A DNA stretch of 64,000 bases. Source: Candidatus Villigracilis propinquus (lineage in GTDB: Bacteria > Chloroflexota > Anaerolineae > Anaerolineales > Villigracilaceae). The notes under the pieces were generated by a model that was not told the DNA's origin, did no database searches, and was given only the letters and a program-made list of their open reading frames with translations. Location of the stretch: assembly GCA_016714565.1 (NCBI GenBank), contig JADKDM010000007.1:145027-209026 (forward strand). Direction: 5' to 3'. Shown in pieces: positions 16,229 through 25,335 of the stretch. The position numbers and the translations under genes are program-made. The first letter of the stretch is position 1. Each line of letters starts with the position of its first letter.

Positions 16229-18478
16229 TTAATTTTTCAAATATGCACTGGTAAGCGATTGCTTCGCTTTCAACAACTCTTTGGGCGTGCCTTCGAACAT
16301 GACCTGCCCGCCTTTGCTGCCGCCTTCGGGTCCCATGTCGATGATCCAATCGGCGTTCTTGATGACGTGCAAATTGTGCTCAATGACCACAACGGTATTG
16401 CCAGTATCCACGAGACGATTGATGACTTGCATGAGATGACCGATATCAGACATGTGCAAGCCTGTGGTCGGTTCGTCCATGATGTAAATGCTTCCTTTTT
16501 TGTGCAGTTCGCTGGCAAGTTTGATGCGCTGACATTCACCACCCGAAAGCGTGCTCAATGGCTGACCGAGTCCGAGATAATCCAAGCCCACATCGCTCAT
16601 GGCTTGTAATTTTTTCTTCACTTCTGGAAGCTCAAAATACTCCAGCGCTTGTTCAACATTCATGGACAAGACTTCTGAAATATTTTTTCCGTTCAGTTTA
16701 TATTCCAACACTTCGTCTTTGAAGCGCCTGCCTTCGCACACTTCGCAGGGCGATTTCACACTATCGAAAAATGACAACTCGGTATAGATCACGCCCAGTC
16801 CCTGACAGTTTTCGCACGCGCCCTTCGAGTTGAAACTGAACAACGAAGCCTGCACCTTGTTCGCCGATGCAAACGCCTTGCGGACATCATCCAGAATGCC
16901 CGTGTATGTGGCAGGATTGGAGCGACTATTGACTCCTACCGCCGATTGGTCGATCACGATCGCATCGGGATGCTGGTGCTGGAAGACCTCGTTGATAAGC
17001 GAACTTTTCCCGGAACCTGCCACGCCTGTGATCACAGTTAACACGCCAGTGGGAATGTCCACGCTGACATTTTGCAAATTGTTGACCTTCGCATTCTTGA
17101 TCGGCAGTTTGCCTGTCGGCGTGCGGAACGAATCTTTGATCGGCACGGATTGCTGCATGTGTTTGCCCGTGAGCGTGTTCGCCTTGAGCAGGTTTGCATA
17201 ACTGCCTTCGTAGACGATCTCGCCTCCATGCGGACCCGCAAGCGGACCCACATCCACGACATGGTCTGCCACTTTGATCACATCCGGGTCATGCTCCACC
17301 ACGATGACGGTGTTGCCCTTGTCACGTAGTTTCTGCAACAACTCATTCATGCGATGCACGTCACGTGGATGCAACCCCACGCTCGGCTCATCGAAAATAT
17401 AGATCACATCGCTCAGACTGCTGCCGAGGTGTTTGACGACTTTTACGCGTTGAGATTCTCCGCCTGATAACGTATCTGTCTCACGGCTGAGACTGAGGTA
17501 TTCCAAACCAATATCCACGAGGTTCTGCAAACGCTCCACAAGCGCTTTGACGATCGGCTCGGCGGCGGGCACTTTGATCTTTTTCACGGCTTCGATCAAT
17601 TCAGGGATTTCCATGCTCGTCAGGTCGGCGATGTTGTACCCATTGATCTTGCATTTCAGAATGGTCTTGCTCAACCGCGCGCCATTGCATTCGGAACAGG
17701 GTCCCATCGTCATGAAAGGCTCGATCGATTTTTGAGTCCGCTCGGACTTGGTTTTTAGATCCTGCTTGATGTACTTGTTGGTAAAACGGTTGATAATGCC
17801 TTCATAGGTCAGGTTGAAATCTTTTGCCCCCATCTTGGTCTTGACCTTGATGGGTTCGCTATATAAAAGGTCGTTCAGTTCCTTCTGGGTGTATTTGGAT
17901 ATTTTCTTATCCGGGTCGAATAAACCCGTATTGATTACATTACTCCAGCCCCAACTATCCACATTGTATTCTGGAAACAAAATAGCGCCCTCGTTCAGCG
18001 ATTTGGATTTGTCCAGGAACTTGTCCATGTCCACATCCAGCTTGCGACCGAGTCCGTTGCAGTTCGGGCACATCCCTTGCGGGTCGTTAAAGCCGAATAC
18101 GTTGGTGGGTCCCACGTGGGGTTGTCCGATGCGCGAAAACATCATGCGTAGGATCGTGTTGATGTCGGTGATCGTGCCCACGGTCGAGTGGGAGCCGCCG
18201 CCCATCCGCTTCTGATCCACCACAATGGACATGCTCAAGTTCTCGATGGAGTCCGCTTCGGGTTGGGAATACTTCGGCAGGAAATTCCGCACGAACATGC
18301 TGAAGTTTTCGTTGAGCAGGCGTTGTGATTCGGTCGCGATCGTATCGAACACGATGGACGATTTCCCCGAGCCTGATACGCCAGTAAAGATGGTTATTTT
18401 TCGTTTGGGGATGCGTAACGAGACATTCTTTAAATTATTCTCTCGTGCTCCGCGAATCTCAATATATTCCTGGGGCAT
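16229..18478 (-). CDS. UvrA-like ABC ATPase, short drug-resistance (UvrA2/DrrC) type
   Basis: A 749-residue twin-ATPase protein, about 190 residues shorter than housekeeping UvrA. Walker A motifs are GVSGSGKSS (33-41) and GVAGSGKSS, with signatures LSGGESQRV and LSGGECQRI. Zinc-type cysteine pairs are CPNCNG, CSECNG, CENCQG and CEVCEG. The short form lacks most of the UvrB-interaction insert; relatives include DrrC, which protects producers of daunorubicin, and UvrA2 of Deinococcus. It probably recognises intercalated or bulky DNA damage. A well-formed promoter lies at 18567-18595. Confidence 0.92.
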   Translation of the reverse strand: MPQEYIEIRGARENNLKNVSLRIPKRKITIFTGVSGSGKSSIVFDTIATESQRLLNENFSMFVRNFLPKYSQPEADSIENLSMSIVVDQKRMGGGSHSTVGTITDINTILRMMFSRIGQPHVGPTNVFGFNDPQGMCPNCNGLGRKLDVDMDKFLDKSKSLNEGAILFPEYNVDSWGWSNVINTGLFDPDKKISKYTQKELNDLLYSEPIKVKTKMGAKDFNLTYEGIINRFTNKYIKQDLKTKSERTQKSIEPFMTMGPCSECNGARLSKTILKCKINGYNIADLTSMEIPELIEAVKKIKVPAAEPIVKALVERLQNLVDIGLEYLSLSRETDTLSGGESQRVKVVKHLGSSLSDVIYIFDEPSVGLHPRDVHRMNELLQKLRDKGNTVIVVEHDPDVIKVADHVVDVGPLAGPHGGEIVYEGSYANLLKANTLTGKHMQQSVPIKDSFRTPTGKLPIKNAKVNNLQNVSVDIPTGVLTVITGVAGSGKSSLINEVFQHQHPDAIVIDQSAVGVNSRSNPATYTGILDDVRKAFASANKVQASLFSFNSKGACENCQGLGVIYTELSFFDSVKSPCEVCEGRRFKDEVLEYKLNGKNISEVLSMNVEQALEYFELPEVKKKLQAMSDVGLDYLGLGQPLSTLSGGECQRIKLASELHKKGSIYIMDEPTTGLHMSDIGHLMQVINRLVDTGNTVVVIEHNLHVIKNADWIIDMGPEGGSKGGQVMFEGTPKELLKAKQSLTSAYLKN

Positions 18479-18566
18479 GGTCTCTCCTCTGAAATCTCTG
18501 CCGAATGGTTAACGCATTGGGTGGGCAAAAGCCAAGCTTTCACCCACCCAGGATAAAGGTGACAAT

Positions 18567-18595
18567 ATTTTAGAACATTTATTCTAGCGAGTCAA
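18567..18595 (-). promoter_or_regulatory. Promoter of the UvrA-like gene with internal palindrome
   Basis: On the minus strand: TTGACT (18595-18590), a 17-nt spacer, TAAAAT (18572-18567). The spacer contains TAGAA-N6-TTCTA (18571-18586). The same arrangement and much of the same sequence recurs ahead of the arsR-type gene at 25307-25335. Confidence 0.7.
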
Positions 18596-18600
18596 GGCTC

Positions 18601-19068
18601 TTAACTCACCGATTTTTTAACGAGCGCAATGATCTTTGCCTCTTCGGAGGCTGTCAACTTGATCAACGCGAAAGCGGCTGCCCACATATTGCCTTCGTCC
18701 AGTTTCGCATCGGGTTGAAAGCCGAAGGTTGCGTAGCGCACACCAAACTTGCTCGCCGCCTGAAAGAAACAGATGACCTTGCCTTCCTCATTGGCATAGG
18801 CAGGCATGCCATACCAAGTCTTCGGCATCAGGCTCGGCGCAGCGACGGTGACGATCTCATGGATCCGCTTCCCCATCGAGCGATCGGTTGGGTCTTTCAT
18901 TCCGGCAATCGCAGCAAGAATGGCTTTTTCACCTTCTGCCCTGTCCTTGCCTGCACGTGCTTCTGCCTTCAACTCTTGGGCGCGAGCCTTCATCGCGGCT
19001 TTTTCGTCGGCTGTAAATCCTGCATCAGTTGTCTTGGCGGACTTTTTCGTATCGGTTTTGGGGCTCAT
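18601..19068 (-). CDS. DUF1801 protein with charged N-terminal tail
   Basis: A 155-residue protein. Residues ~1-60 are Lys/Ala/Glu-rich and probably a coiled tail; the rest is a DUF1801 domain (GKRIHEIVTVAAPSLMPKTWYGMPAYANEEGKVICFFQ..GVRYATFGF). AAGGAG precedes the ATG at 19068; the longer start at 19104 would overlap the -10 region side of the divergent promoter. It is divergent from the MarR gene and its predicted promoter shares the MarR operator. Confidence 0.8.
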   Translation of the reverse strand: MSPKTDTKKSAKTTDAGFTADEKAAMKARAQELKAEARAGKDRAEGEKAILAAIAGMKDPTDRSMGKRIHEIVTVAAPSLMPKTWYGMPAYANEEGKVICFFQAASKFGVRYATFGFQPDAKLDEGNMWAAAFALIKLTASEEAKIIALVKKSVS

Positions 19069-19105
19069 AAAAATCTCCTTATCTGAATTTGGTTGTTTTG
19101 ACACC

Positions 19106-19164
19106 TTGCATAGAAACCAATTTATCTTTATAATAAAGATACTTCAAAATAAAGACAGTGTCAA
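19106..19164. promoter_or_regulatory. Divergent promoters with one shared MarR-type operator
   Basis: Plus-strand promoter: TTGCAT (19106-19111), 17 nt, TATAAT (19129-19134). Minus-strand promoter: TTGACA (19164-19159), 17 nt, TATCTT (19141-19136). A perfect 8-bp palindrome TATCTTTA-TAA-TAAAGATA (19123-19141) covers both -10 elements, so one bound dimer would shut both directions. Autoregulation by the MarR protein is inferred. Confidence 0.75.
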
Positions 19165-19176
19165 GGGTATATTTCT

Positions 19177-19644
19177 ATGATGAAACCAACAAAGACAGAT
19201 TTGAAAAAACGAGCCCTCATGGCAGTCAGGGATTATGGCGTTAATTTGACGCTGTTCCGCAACGCCATGAGCGAATGGGCAGGACTCAACGTAACCGACA
19301 TGGAATGTCTCAGGCTTCTATTTCAAAAAGGCATTGCCACGCCGTCTGAACTTTCCAGATTTACAGGTCTCACTTCGGGTGCAACAACCGCCATGCTCGA
19401 CCGGCTCGAAAAGGCTGGTTTAATTGAACGCCGACCCAATCCCAATGACCGCCGCGGGACTTTGATCGCTCCTGCACAATCAAGTGCCGAAAAAGCTGCA
19501 TCATGGTTCACGTCAGCGCGAACGGCACAAGACGAATTGATCTCAAGTTATTCTGAAAGCGAATTGGAAATCATTGCTGATGCTTTTGAACGATTTGCCA
19601 AGCTATGGGATGATGAGCGTAAAAAAGTTCAAAAACATCCATAG
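19177..19644 (+). CDS. MarR-family transcriptional regulator
   Basis: A 155-residue winged-helix regulator. The DNA-recognition region is LNVTDMECLRLLFQKGIATPSELSRFTGLTSGATTAMLDRLEKAGLIERRPNPNDRRG, where the final R-x-P-N-P-x-D-R-R wing is the MarR hallmark. Dimerisation helices are at both ends. It is the only plus-strand gene in a long minus-strand run and is divergent from a DUF1801 gene, with an operator covering both promoters. The ligand is unknown; control of the neighbouring detoxification genes is likely. Confidence 0.92.
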   Translation: MMKPTKTDLKKRALMAVRDYGVNLTLFRNAMSEWAGLNVTDMECLRLLFQKGIATPSELSRFTGLTSGATTAMLDRLEKAGLIERRPNPNDRRGTLIAPAQSSAEKAASWFTSARTAQDELISSYSESELEIIADAFERFAKLWDDERKKVQKHP

Positions 19645-19653
19645 TTTTGCCCA

Positions 19654-20247
<594 letters not shown>

Positions 20248-20249
20248 GA

Positions 20250-20708
20250 TTAGACTCCATCATAGGCATTCTTCAAATCTGCAACAATAATCTTCTTCAT
20301 CTTGAGCATCGCCTGCATCACACGCTGCGACTTCTCCGGGTCTGGGTCACCCATCAACTCGCCCAACTGCTTCGGCACGATCTGCCACCACAACCCATAC
20401 TTATCCTTGCACCAACTACACATCGACTCTTCTCCCCCATTCGCAGTCAGCGCGTTCCAAAAATAATCCACTTCGGTCTGGTCTTCACAATTGACTGACA
20501 TCGAAACCGCCTCATTGAATTTGAACTGCGGTCCCGCATTCATGCCCATGAACTCCTGTCCATCCAACACAAACGACACAGTGAAGGCTTTACCATCCGG
20601 TCCACGTGAGACGCTGTTCACCTTTGAATTTTTGAAGAGCGAGACATAAAAATTCATCGCCTCTTCTGCCTGCGTATCGAACCATAAAAACGGGGTGATC
20701 TTTTTCAT
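20250..20708 (-). CDS. VOC/PhnB-like protein
   Basis: A 152-residue vicinal-oxygen-chelate protein of the PhnB (3-demethylubiquinone methyltransferase-like) group: ITPFLWFDTQAEEAMNFYVSLFKNSKV at the N-terminus, FSVNCEDQTEVDYFWNAL-type middle, and CSWCKDKYGLWWQIVPKQL. Usually dimeric and cytoplasmic, substrate unknown. Its start overlaps the stop of the upstream DUF1801 gene by 4 nt (ATGA), so they are coupled. Confidence 0.88.
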   Translation of the reverse strand: MKKITPFLWFDTQAEEAMNFYVSLFKNSKVNSVSRGPDGKAFTVSFVLDGQEFMGMNAGPQFKFNEAVSMSVNCEDQTEVDYFWNALTANGGEESMCSWCKDKYGLWWQIVPKQLGELMGDPDPEKSQRVMQAMLKMKKIIVADLKNAYDGV

Positions 20709-21082
20709 TTTGATTCTCCTTTTGCTTGCTTCTTGTTTACCGCAAGATGTAATTTGACAACTCTTTCTATTAACTTAAGCGGAAGCGGCTCATCAAGCGG
20801 AAATTTAACCGTACCTTTGCCGCCCGCATATTTTGCGATCTGACGCTCAAACGCCTCACTCCCCGCCGGAACCGGGTACAGCGACACATGCTTTTTCCAT
20901 CCCGCAAAATGGATCAAGTTCTTGCCGTTCCGTTCAAATGCCGCTATCTGATAACTGATCTTCTCTTTCGCATCCGGTACAAGCGTACGAATCAATTTAC
21001 GGATCTGTTTTAGATACGCCTGCGACTCGGGCGGGCAAGCTGCAATATATTCGTCAATCGATTGAAAATTTGTCTTAGCCAT
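20705..21082 (-). CDS. DUF1801 (YdhG-like) protein
   Basis: A 125-residue single-domain DUF1801 protein: YIAACPPESQAYLKQIRKLIRTLVPDAKEKISYQIAAFERNGKNLIHFAGWKKHVSLYPVP. This is the close YdhG form with the conserved FAGWKKHVSLYP block. Its start lies inside the end of the broken DUF1697 gene and its stop overlaps the VOC gene, so all three once formed a tightly coupled operon. Confidence 0.88.
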   Translation of the reverse strand: MAKTNFQSIDEYIAACPPESQAYLKQIRKLIRTLVPDAKEKISYQIAAFERNGKNLIHFAGWKKHVSLYPVPAGSEAFERQIAKYAGGKGTVKFPLDEPLPLKLIERVVKLHLAVNKKQAKGESK

Positions 21083-21632
21083 GTTGTCCTTCCATCAATG
21101 CCAAAAGTTTCGTGGTCGTGTTCCAATTACGGATGGTCATATTCTGATAGACCGGCGCCCAATTATTTTAGTGAGGTGACTTTGCGCAGCCCGGCTGATG
21201 AGACGTGAAAAATAAAGCGCCTGTTTGCCCGCATGAGCCGTATCCACGCCTTCTCGGACACTCACGCTTTTCATCGCTTCCTTCGGCGTAAGCGGCTCCT
21301 TCAAAAAGATGACGTCATATCTAAACTTCTTGTCATCCTTCCCAAACCCATCCGGCGCAGCGTGGACAATGGCAGCAAGTTCCTTTGTGCGAAACAACCA
21401 CAACCCGCGCCAGGAAATCAAAGCGCTTGGAAAGTCCCTTTTCGATTTTGGTCGTCAAAATTGCTTTGTCTTTTTCATCAGACTCGAACAAGACATTGCC
21501 ACTTTGAATATACGTAAGGACATTTGAAAAGCCCATTCCCTCAAAACTGGACTTCAAGTCCAACATTTTGACGATGTTCTTTCCACCAACATTGATTCCA
21601 CGCAGCAAGACAAGGTACTGAATATTCTTCAT
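21075..21632 (-). pseudogene. DUF1697 gene broken by two compensating frameshifts
   Basis: The first ~80 codons are a textbook DUF1697 start (LVLLRGINVGGKNIVKM..GFSNVLTYIQSGNVLFES). Around 21380 one extra base shifts the frame; the next frame continues the family with KELAAIVHAAPDGFGKDDKKFRYDVIFLKEPL. Around 21158 one base is missing; the original frame then gives VYQNMTIRNWNTTTKLLALMEG, the expected C-terminus, ending at 21075. So the whole gene is present with +1 and -1 slips. It overlaps the next gene by 8 nt, an arrangement selected for in intact operons. Either recent decay or consensus indel errors. Confidence 0.8.
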
Positions 21633-21636
21633 GCAG

Positions 21637-22335
21637 CTATTCCTGATCTTTTAATTTCATATAATGCTCACGTTGTTTTTTATCGAATTTTTCAATCGCA
21701 TACCGCAACGTGACGCGCGGCATATCGGCGGCATGTTTATCTAAAAATTTCAACAACTTTTTTCGGTCTTTGTCACCTGCGAAACGCAGCGCCCAGCCAT
21801 TGGCTTTGTGGATCAGATCCTCTTTGTCGTGGAGCATGATCTCAGCCAATTTGAAGGCATCCTCCACATCGCCTTTGCCAATGAAATACAGGGTGCTGAC
21901 GATGGCGGTGCGGCGCTCAGGCATCTTCTTGGACTTCGCCAGTTTGTACAAAACCTTGCGCGGTTTCTCGAACAAGTAACTACCAACCACATGGATCGCA
22001 CTGCGGTCAACCAAGTCCCAGGTGTTGATGCGGTCATGCCGCCTGAGGTAAAGGTTGAAGAGTTCTTTTCGGCGGGTCTCAGTCGTCTTTTTGCTGCGCG
22101 CCTGAAAGTCCATGATGCTGACCGCGCCAACCCGCATTTCATGGAATGGACTTTCGAGCATCACCTCGACTTCGTCCAACTCCATGTTCATGAATTCTTT
22201 GGCGAGCGCAAAGACCTGTCCCATGCGGACGCCGAGAATGGCATCGTCCTCATTCGATGCAAGATGGCTGTGAGATTTCGCCACCGCAGGCGAACGCAGC
22301 GCCTTTAATCGTTTGAGGAATACGTCTGCATTCAT
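21637..22335 (-). CDS. AlkD-like DNA alkylation repair protein
   Basis: A 232-residue all-helical HEAT-repeat protein of the AlkD glycosylase family, which excises positively charged alkylated bases without base flipping. Family blocks seen: GVRMGQVFALAKEFMNMELDEVEVMLESPFHEMRVGAVSIMDFQA, then RINTWDLVDRSAIHVVGSYLF, WALRFAGDKDRKKLLKFLDKH and MPRVTLRYAIEKFD. The Trp-Asp of NTWDLVD corresponds to the catalytic-region WD of the family. It is 4 nt from the DUF1697 gene and part of the same minus-strand run. Confidence 0.9.
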   Translation of the reverse strand: MNADVFLKRLKALRSPAVAKSHSHLASNEDDAILGVRMGQVFALAKEFMNMELDEVEVMLESPFHEMRVGAVSIMDFQARSKKTTETRRKELFNLYLRRHDRINTWDLVDRSAIHVVGSYLFEKPRKVLYKLAKSKKMPERRTAIVSTLYFIGKGDVEDAFKLAEIMLHDKEDLIHKANGWALRFAGDKDRKKLLKFLDKHAADMPRVTLRYAIEKFDKKQREHYMKLKDQE

Positions 22336-22352
22336 GGCTGGTCAACCGTCAG

Positions 22353-22928
22353 CTAACGAACAGGCTCGTAGCGCTGATACAGCACACCCGTAGGAAGAGG
22401 CGCGGATTCGATCAACTTCAGCTTGACGTACTTGCCATCCGGAAATAATTTCTTGCCGTTGCCCAATATCAATGGATAGACATGCAGGACGAATTCATCC
22501 ACCAGATCATTTTCGATGAGGGTATGCATCAACACACTGCTGCCATCCGAAAGAATGTTTTTGCCGGGTTGGTTCTTGAGTTTGCGAACTTCTTCGACGA
22601 CATTGCTGCTGATGATGGTGGAGTTGCTCCAAGCCGCCGAAGATTTCAGCGTGGTGGAGACGACATATTTTTTGACATCGCCAAAGGGATTTTCTGCGGG
22701 CGGCAAGGGCTCAAAGGCATCGCCGTGGGTCTTCCAGGTTTTGCGCCCGAGCAAAAGGGTATCGGCGGTTTCCATGGCTTGCGAGAAGCGCATGCCGATG
22801 TCGTCGTGCCAAAAGGGAATGGTCCAGCCGCCGTGGGTGAAGCCGCCATCGGTATCTTCATCCACGCCGCCGGGGGCTTGGATGACACCATCTAAAGAAA
22901 TGAATTGATGCACGATCAGTTTTCGCAT
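22353..22928 (-). CDS. RibD-C/dihydrofolate-reductase-family protein
   Basis: A 191-residue homolog of the reductase at 19654: HQFISLDGVIQAPGGVDEDTDGGFTHGGW, LLGRKTWKTHGDAFEP, ILSDGSSVLMHTLIENDLVDEFVLHVYPLILGNGKKLFPDG. The usual GSG/GGS nucleotide-binding turn reads DGSSV here, a small departure. It runs toward the AlkD gene with a 17-nt gap. Substrate unassigned. Confidence 0.87.
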   Translation of the reverse strand: MRKLIVHQFISLDGVIQAPGGVDEDTDGGFTHGGWTIPFWHDDIGMRFSQAMETADTLLLGRKTWKTHGDAFEPLPPAENPFGDVKKYVVSTTLKSSAAWSNSTIISSNVVEEVRKLKNQPGKNILSDGSSVLMHTLIENDLVDEFVLHVYPLILGNGKKLFPDGKYVKLKLIESAPLPTGVLYQRYEPVR

Positions 22929-22989
22929 GAGAACTCCTTGTACTTATAAACGAACACAGATTATTTAAATTGAATTGTAGCCCAAATTT

Positions 22990-23673
22990 TTATGGGTTCA
23001 ACTTGATCGCCAGCCAGGCAACTGTCATTACCCAGGAGCAATATACAACGATCAAGAAACGATTTGCCCAGCCCACCAATGCAATGACACCTTTTGGTAA
23101 AGTCGTCACAACTTCAGCATTCGCAGACACGTCACCGCCAGCCTGAGCATACGTCGCCATCATGACTGCAAAAGCAATTCCCATAAGAAGGATGCTCACC
23201 CACGTCAGATTCGCCGTCCATAATAGTGAGGTCCTTGCCATGGACCACGGTTCAGTACGAACAAGAGTTATGCTGATCAACATGGCAGCAATCGCCAGGC
23301 TTGGGATCCCGATCATCGCCGACAAACTGTGCAGCTTATGATTTATGTCAAATACGGCTGCCATGGCTTCGCCAATTCCCGCTGCAATGAGAAAAAATAA
23401 GCCGATTTTTCCAACGGTTGTTTGCAGGTGCGGCCAAAGTATATATGCCAAAGCCCATGAAGCTGCGCCCCATAAAAAGAACATCACTGACAATATCACT
23501 GGATATTTCCCATTTGCATATTCACTCACCATGCGCCAGGCAGGGTTAAATTCCGGGCTGAGGATGTGCAAAATAGCAAGCAACACAAGAACCGCAACAG
23601 ATGTTCCAATCGTTACACGCGCGATTACCAGTGAGGTTGTGTTCGCTGATGTGATCGTTATACTTTCAGACAT
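22990..23673 (-). CDS. DUF998-type integral membrane protein
   Basis: A 227-residue membrane protein with six predicted helices and family landmarks FNPAWRMVSEYANGKYP (early loop) and FDINHKLHSLSAMIG (middle loop). DUF998 proteins are annotated as membrane proteins of unknown role. It is the last clear gene downstream of the ArsR-SRPBCC-reductase set and may be cotranscribed with it. Confidence 0.8.
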   Translation of the reverse strand: MSESITITSANTTSLVIARVTIGTSVAVLVLLAILHILSPEFNPAWRMVSEYANGKYPVILSVMFFLWGAASWALAYILWPHLQTTVGKIGLFFLIAAGIGEAMAAVFDINHKLHSLSAMIGIPSLAIAAMLISITLVRTEPWSMARTSLLWTANLTWVSILLMGIAFAVMMATYAQAGGDVSANAEVVTTLPKGVIALVGWANRFLIVVYCSWVMTVAWLAIKLNP

Positions 23674-23725
23674 TATTTTTTTCCTTATGAATCTCTAAAG
23701 GGTATTTGGCTGTTTGAACATATCA

Positions 23726-23833
23726 TTACTTTACAATGCGAAAGCCAAGGTGTGTCACGCCAGGAGCCTCAACAGCGCGGATGCGTTCTAATCCAATCGG
23801 ATCGAAATCGAGATGGTCAAATAACCGCTCCAT
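23726..23833 (-). pseudogene. C-terminal remnant of a RibD-C/DHFR-family gene
   Basis: Thirty-five codons from ATG 23833 to TAA 23726. The end, RAVEAPGVTHLGFRIVK, matches the typical last strand of this reductase family (pattern VxESPxxTHLRYRVVK). It begins 11 nt after the stop of the complete family member at 23845 and shares no frame with it. It looks like the tail left after replacement or recombination between tandem paralogs. It is too short to fold alone. Confidence 0.6.
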
Positions 23834-23844
23834 ATCCGTTACTT

Positions 23845-24453
23845 CTACTCACGGATGCGATCGTAAAGCAGGCACAACGCACCGCTTTCTGTGGCATTGC
23901 TTTGGCGCAACATCCAGGATGAAGCAGGCAATCCATCCTCGAAAAGGCGGGCACCGCCACCAGCTACCTCAGGGCAAAAAGTGATACTCAGGCAATCCAA
24001 AGCATCCGCCTCAAGCAATCGCTTGATAATGCTGCCGCTGGCAAGCACAATGATGTTGCCACCTGTCTGCTTCTGCAAGTCTCTAACGACTGCTGCCGGA
24101 TCTGCGTTCACAATGCGGGAGTTTTCCCAAGGTGCATCCTTTAGCGTGGATGAGAACACTACCTTTTCGACAGAATTTAGCCACGAGGAGAATGCGCGAT
24201 CACGCGGGTCAGCAGACTCATTGTCAGCAACCGAGGGCCAGTAGCTTCCGAAACCTTGATAATTCTTTCTGCCCAAGAGCACGGTCGTGGCTAGGCTTGT
24301 AACAGCAATCATATTATTTCGTGTGCCGTCAGTGACGGCATGTGGGACGATCCAGCTCATATCGTAATCGCCGCCTGGACCTGTAGTACGTCCATCCAGG
24401 GATAATGAAATATTTGCAACAACCGTACGAGTATTCGTAGTTTTGTTTGTCAT
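23845..24453 (-). CDS. RibD-C/dihydrofolate-reductase-family protein
   Basis: A 202-residue family member of a different branch from the other two: ANISLSLDGRTTGPGGDYDMSWIVPHAVTD, LLGRKNYQGFGSYWPSVAD, NIIVLASGSIIKRLLEADALDCLSITFCPEVAGGGARLFEDG. The GSGSI-type nucleotide loop reads ASGSI. It lies 13 nt downstream of the SRPBCC gene, so it is probably controlled by the ArsR-type repressor. Substrate unassigned. Confidence 0.87.
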   Translation of the reverse strand: MTNKTTNTRTVVANISLSLDGRTTGPGGDYDMSWIVPHAVTDGTRNNMIAVTSLATTVLLGRKNYQGFGSYWPSVADNESADPRDRAFSSWLNSVEKVVFSSTLKDAPWENSRIVNADPAAVVRDLQKQTGGNIIVLASGSIIKRLLEADALDCLSITFCPEVAGGGARLFEDGLPASSWMLRQSNATESGALCLLYDRIRE

Positions 24454-24466
24454 GGCACTTTACTCC

Positions 24467-24946
24467 TCACATCGCTTCCAAAATATCATCGAGACGTTCA
24501 TAGCCTTCCGTAACGCCCTTTTCCATTCCATTTTGGATCATGCCATCTCGGTCAGAGACAGATTGAAACACGGAGTGAATCGTTGCCTTTGTCCGGTTGC
24601 CGGGCAATTCTTCGAGAGTCATACAATCCAAAGAAACGTGTCCGGGATAGCCTTCAAACTCAAAAGTTTGGATCATGTTGTCGATGGACATCTCATGGAA
24701 TGTGCCGTGAAAACCATATTCATTTCCATCTTTATCCTTGTGAATGTAACGATACTTGCCACCATTGACCGGTTCAAACTCTTCAAGAATCATTTCATAT
24801 CCATGCGGACCGAGCCATTGCACATACAACTTCGGGTCGATGTGCGCCTGATAAACCAATTCGCGCGGGGCATCGAACTCGCGGGTGATGTACACCTCCT
24901 GCTTGCCGGGTTCTGCGGTGACGGTCACTTTATTTTTTGAGGGCAT
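24467..24946 (-). CDS. SRPBCC/AHSA1-family protein
   Basis: A 159-residue START-like lipid/ligand-binding fold: VYITREFDAPRELVYQAHIDPKLYVQWLGPHGYEMILEEFEPVNGGKYRYIH, then GFHGTFHEM and GYERLDDIL. The AHSA1-like group often pairs with an ArsR-type regulator, exactly as here: its start lies 17 nt inside the end of that gene, giving translational coupling. Ligand unknown. Confidence 0.9.
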   Translation of the reverse strand: MPSKNKVTVTAEPGKQEVYITREFDAPRELVYQAHIDPKLYVQWLGPHGYEMILEEFEPVNGGKYRYIHKDKDGNEYGFHGTFHEMSIDNMIQTFEFEGYPGHVSLDCMTLEELPGNRTKATIHSVFQSVSDRDGMIQNGMEKGVTEGYERLDDILEAM

Positions 24947-25265
24947 CTTTTTTCTCCTGTTTCATTTTTTCTAAAAGGTCATCCAATCGACCGAACCGCG
25001 CTTCCCATAATTGACGGTACTGTTCGATCCAATCGGCGACTTCACCCAACTTATCAAAACGCGCTTCGACGTATCGCTCGCGTCCTTGTGGGATGACAAC
25101 CACCAGTCCGCACTCTTTCAATATCCTGATGTGTTTCGAAACGGCAGGACGACTGATACGAAAATTGTCGGCAACACCGTTCAATGTCATCCGTTGCCTT
25201 GCCAGCAAAGAGAGGATCGCTCTACGGTTAGGGTCTGCAATAGCTTGAAATACGTCTCGTCTCAT
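24930..25265 (-). CDS. ArsR-type winged-helix regulator
   Basis: A 111-residue regulator: MRRDVFQAIADPNRRAILSLLARQRMTLNGVADNFRISRPAVSKHIRILKECGLVVVIPQGRERYVEA. This is the SdpR/YczG-like group without the metal-binding ELCVCDL cysteine motif, so a metal ligand is unlikely. It heads the operon with SRPBCC and reductase genes. A GTAACC-AAAC-GGTTAC palindrome sits between its promoter and start codon and is the likely autoregulatory operator. Confidence 0.9.
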   Translation of the reverse strand: MRRDVFQAIADPNRRAILSLLARQRMTLNGVADNFRISRPAVSKHIRILKECGLVVVIPQGRERYVEARFDKLGEVADWIEQYRQLWEARFGRLDDLLEKMKQEKKDALKK

Positions 25266-25277
25266 GGTCTCCTTTAT

Positions 25278-25335
25278 GTAACCAAACGGTTACTTATTGC
25301 GAAATTATTTTAGAACATAGTTTCTATTTTGTCAA
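25278..25335 (-). promoter_or_regulatory. Promoter and ArsR-type operator
   Basis: Minus strand: TTGACA (25335-25330), 17 nt, TAAAAT (25312-25307). Downstream lies the palindrome GTAACC-AAAC-GGTTAC (25278-25293), 13 nt before the start codon. The spacer also holds TAGAA-N6-TTCTA (25311-25326), shared with the UvrA-like promoter. Confidence 0.75.

Noticed and set aside
23736..23984. 82-codon plus-strand frame across the reductase remnant
   Set aside because: Basic, motif-free composition; the minus strand carries recognisable family sequence.
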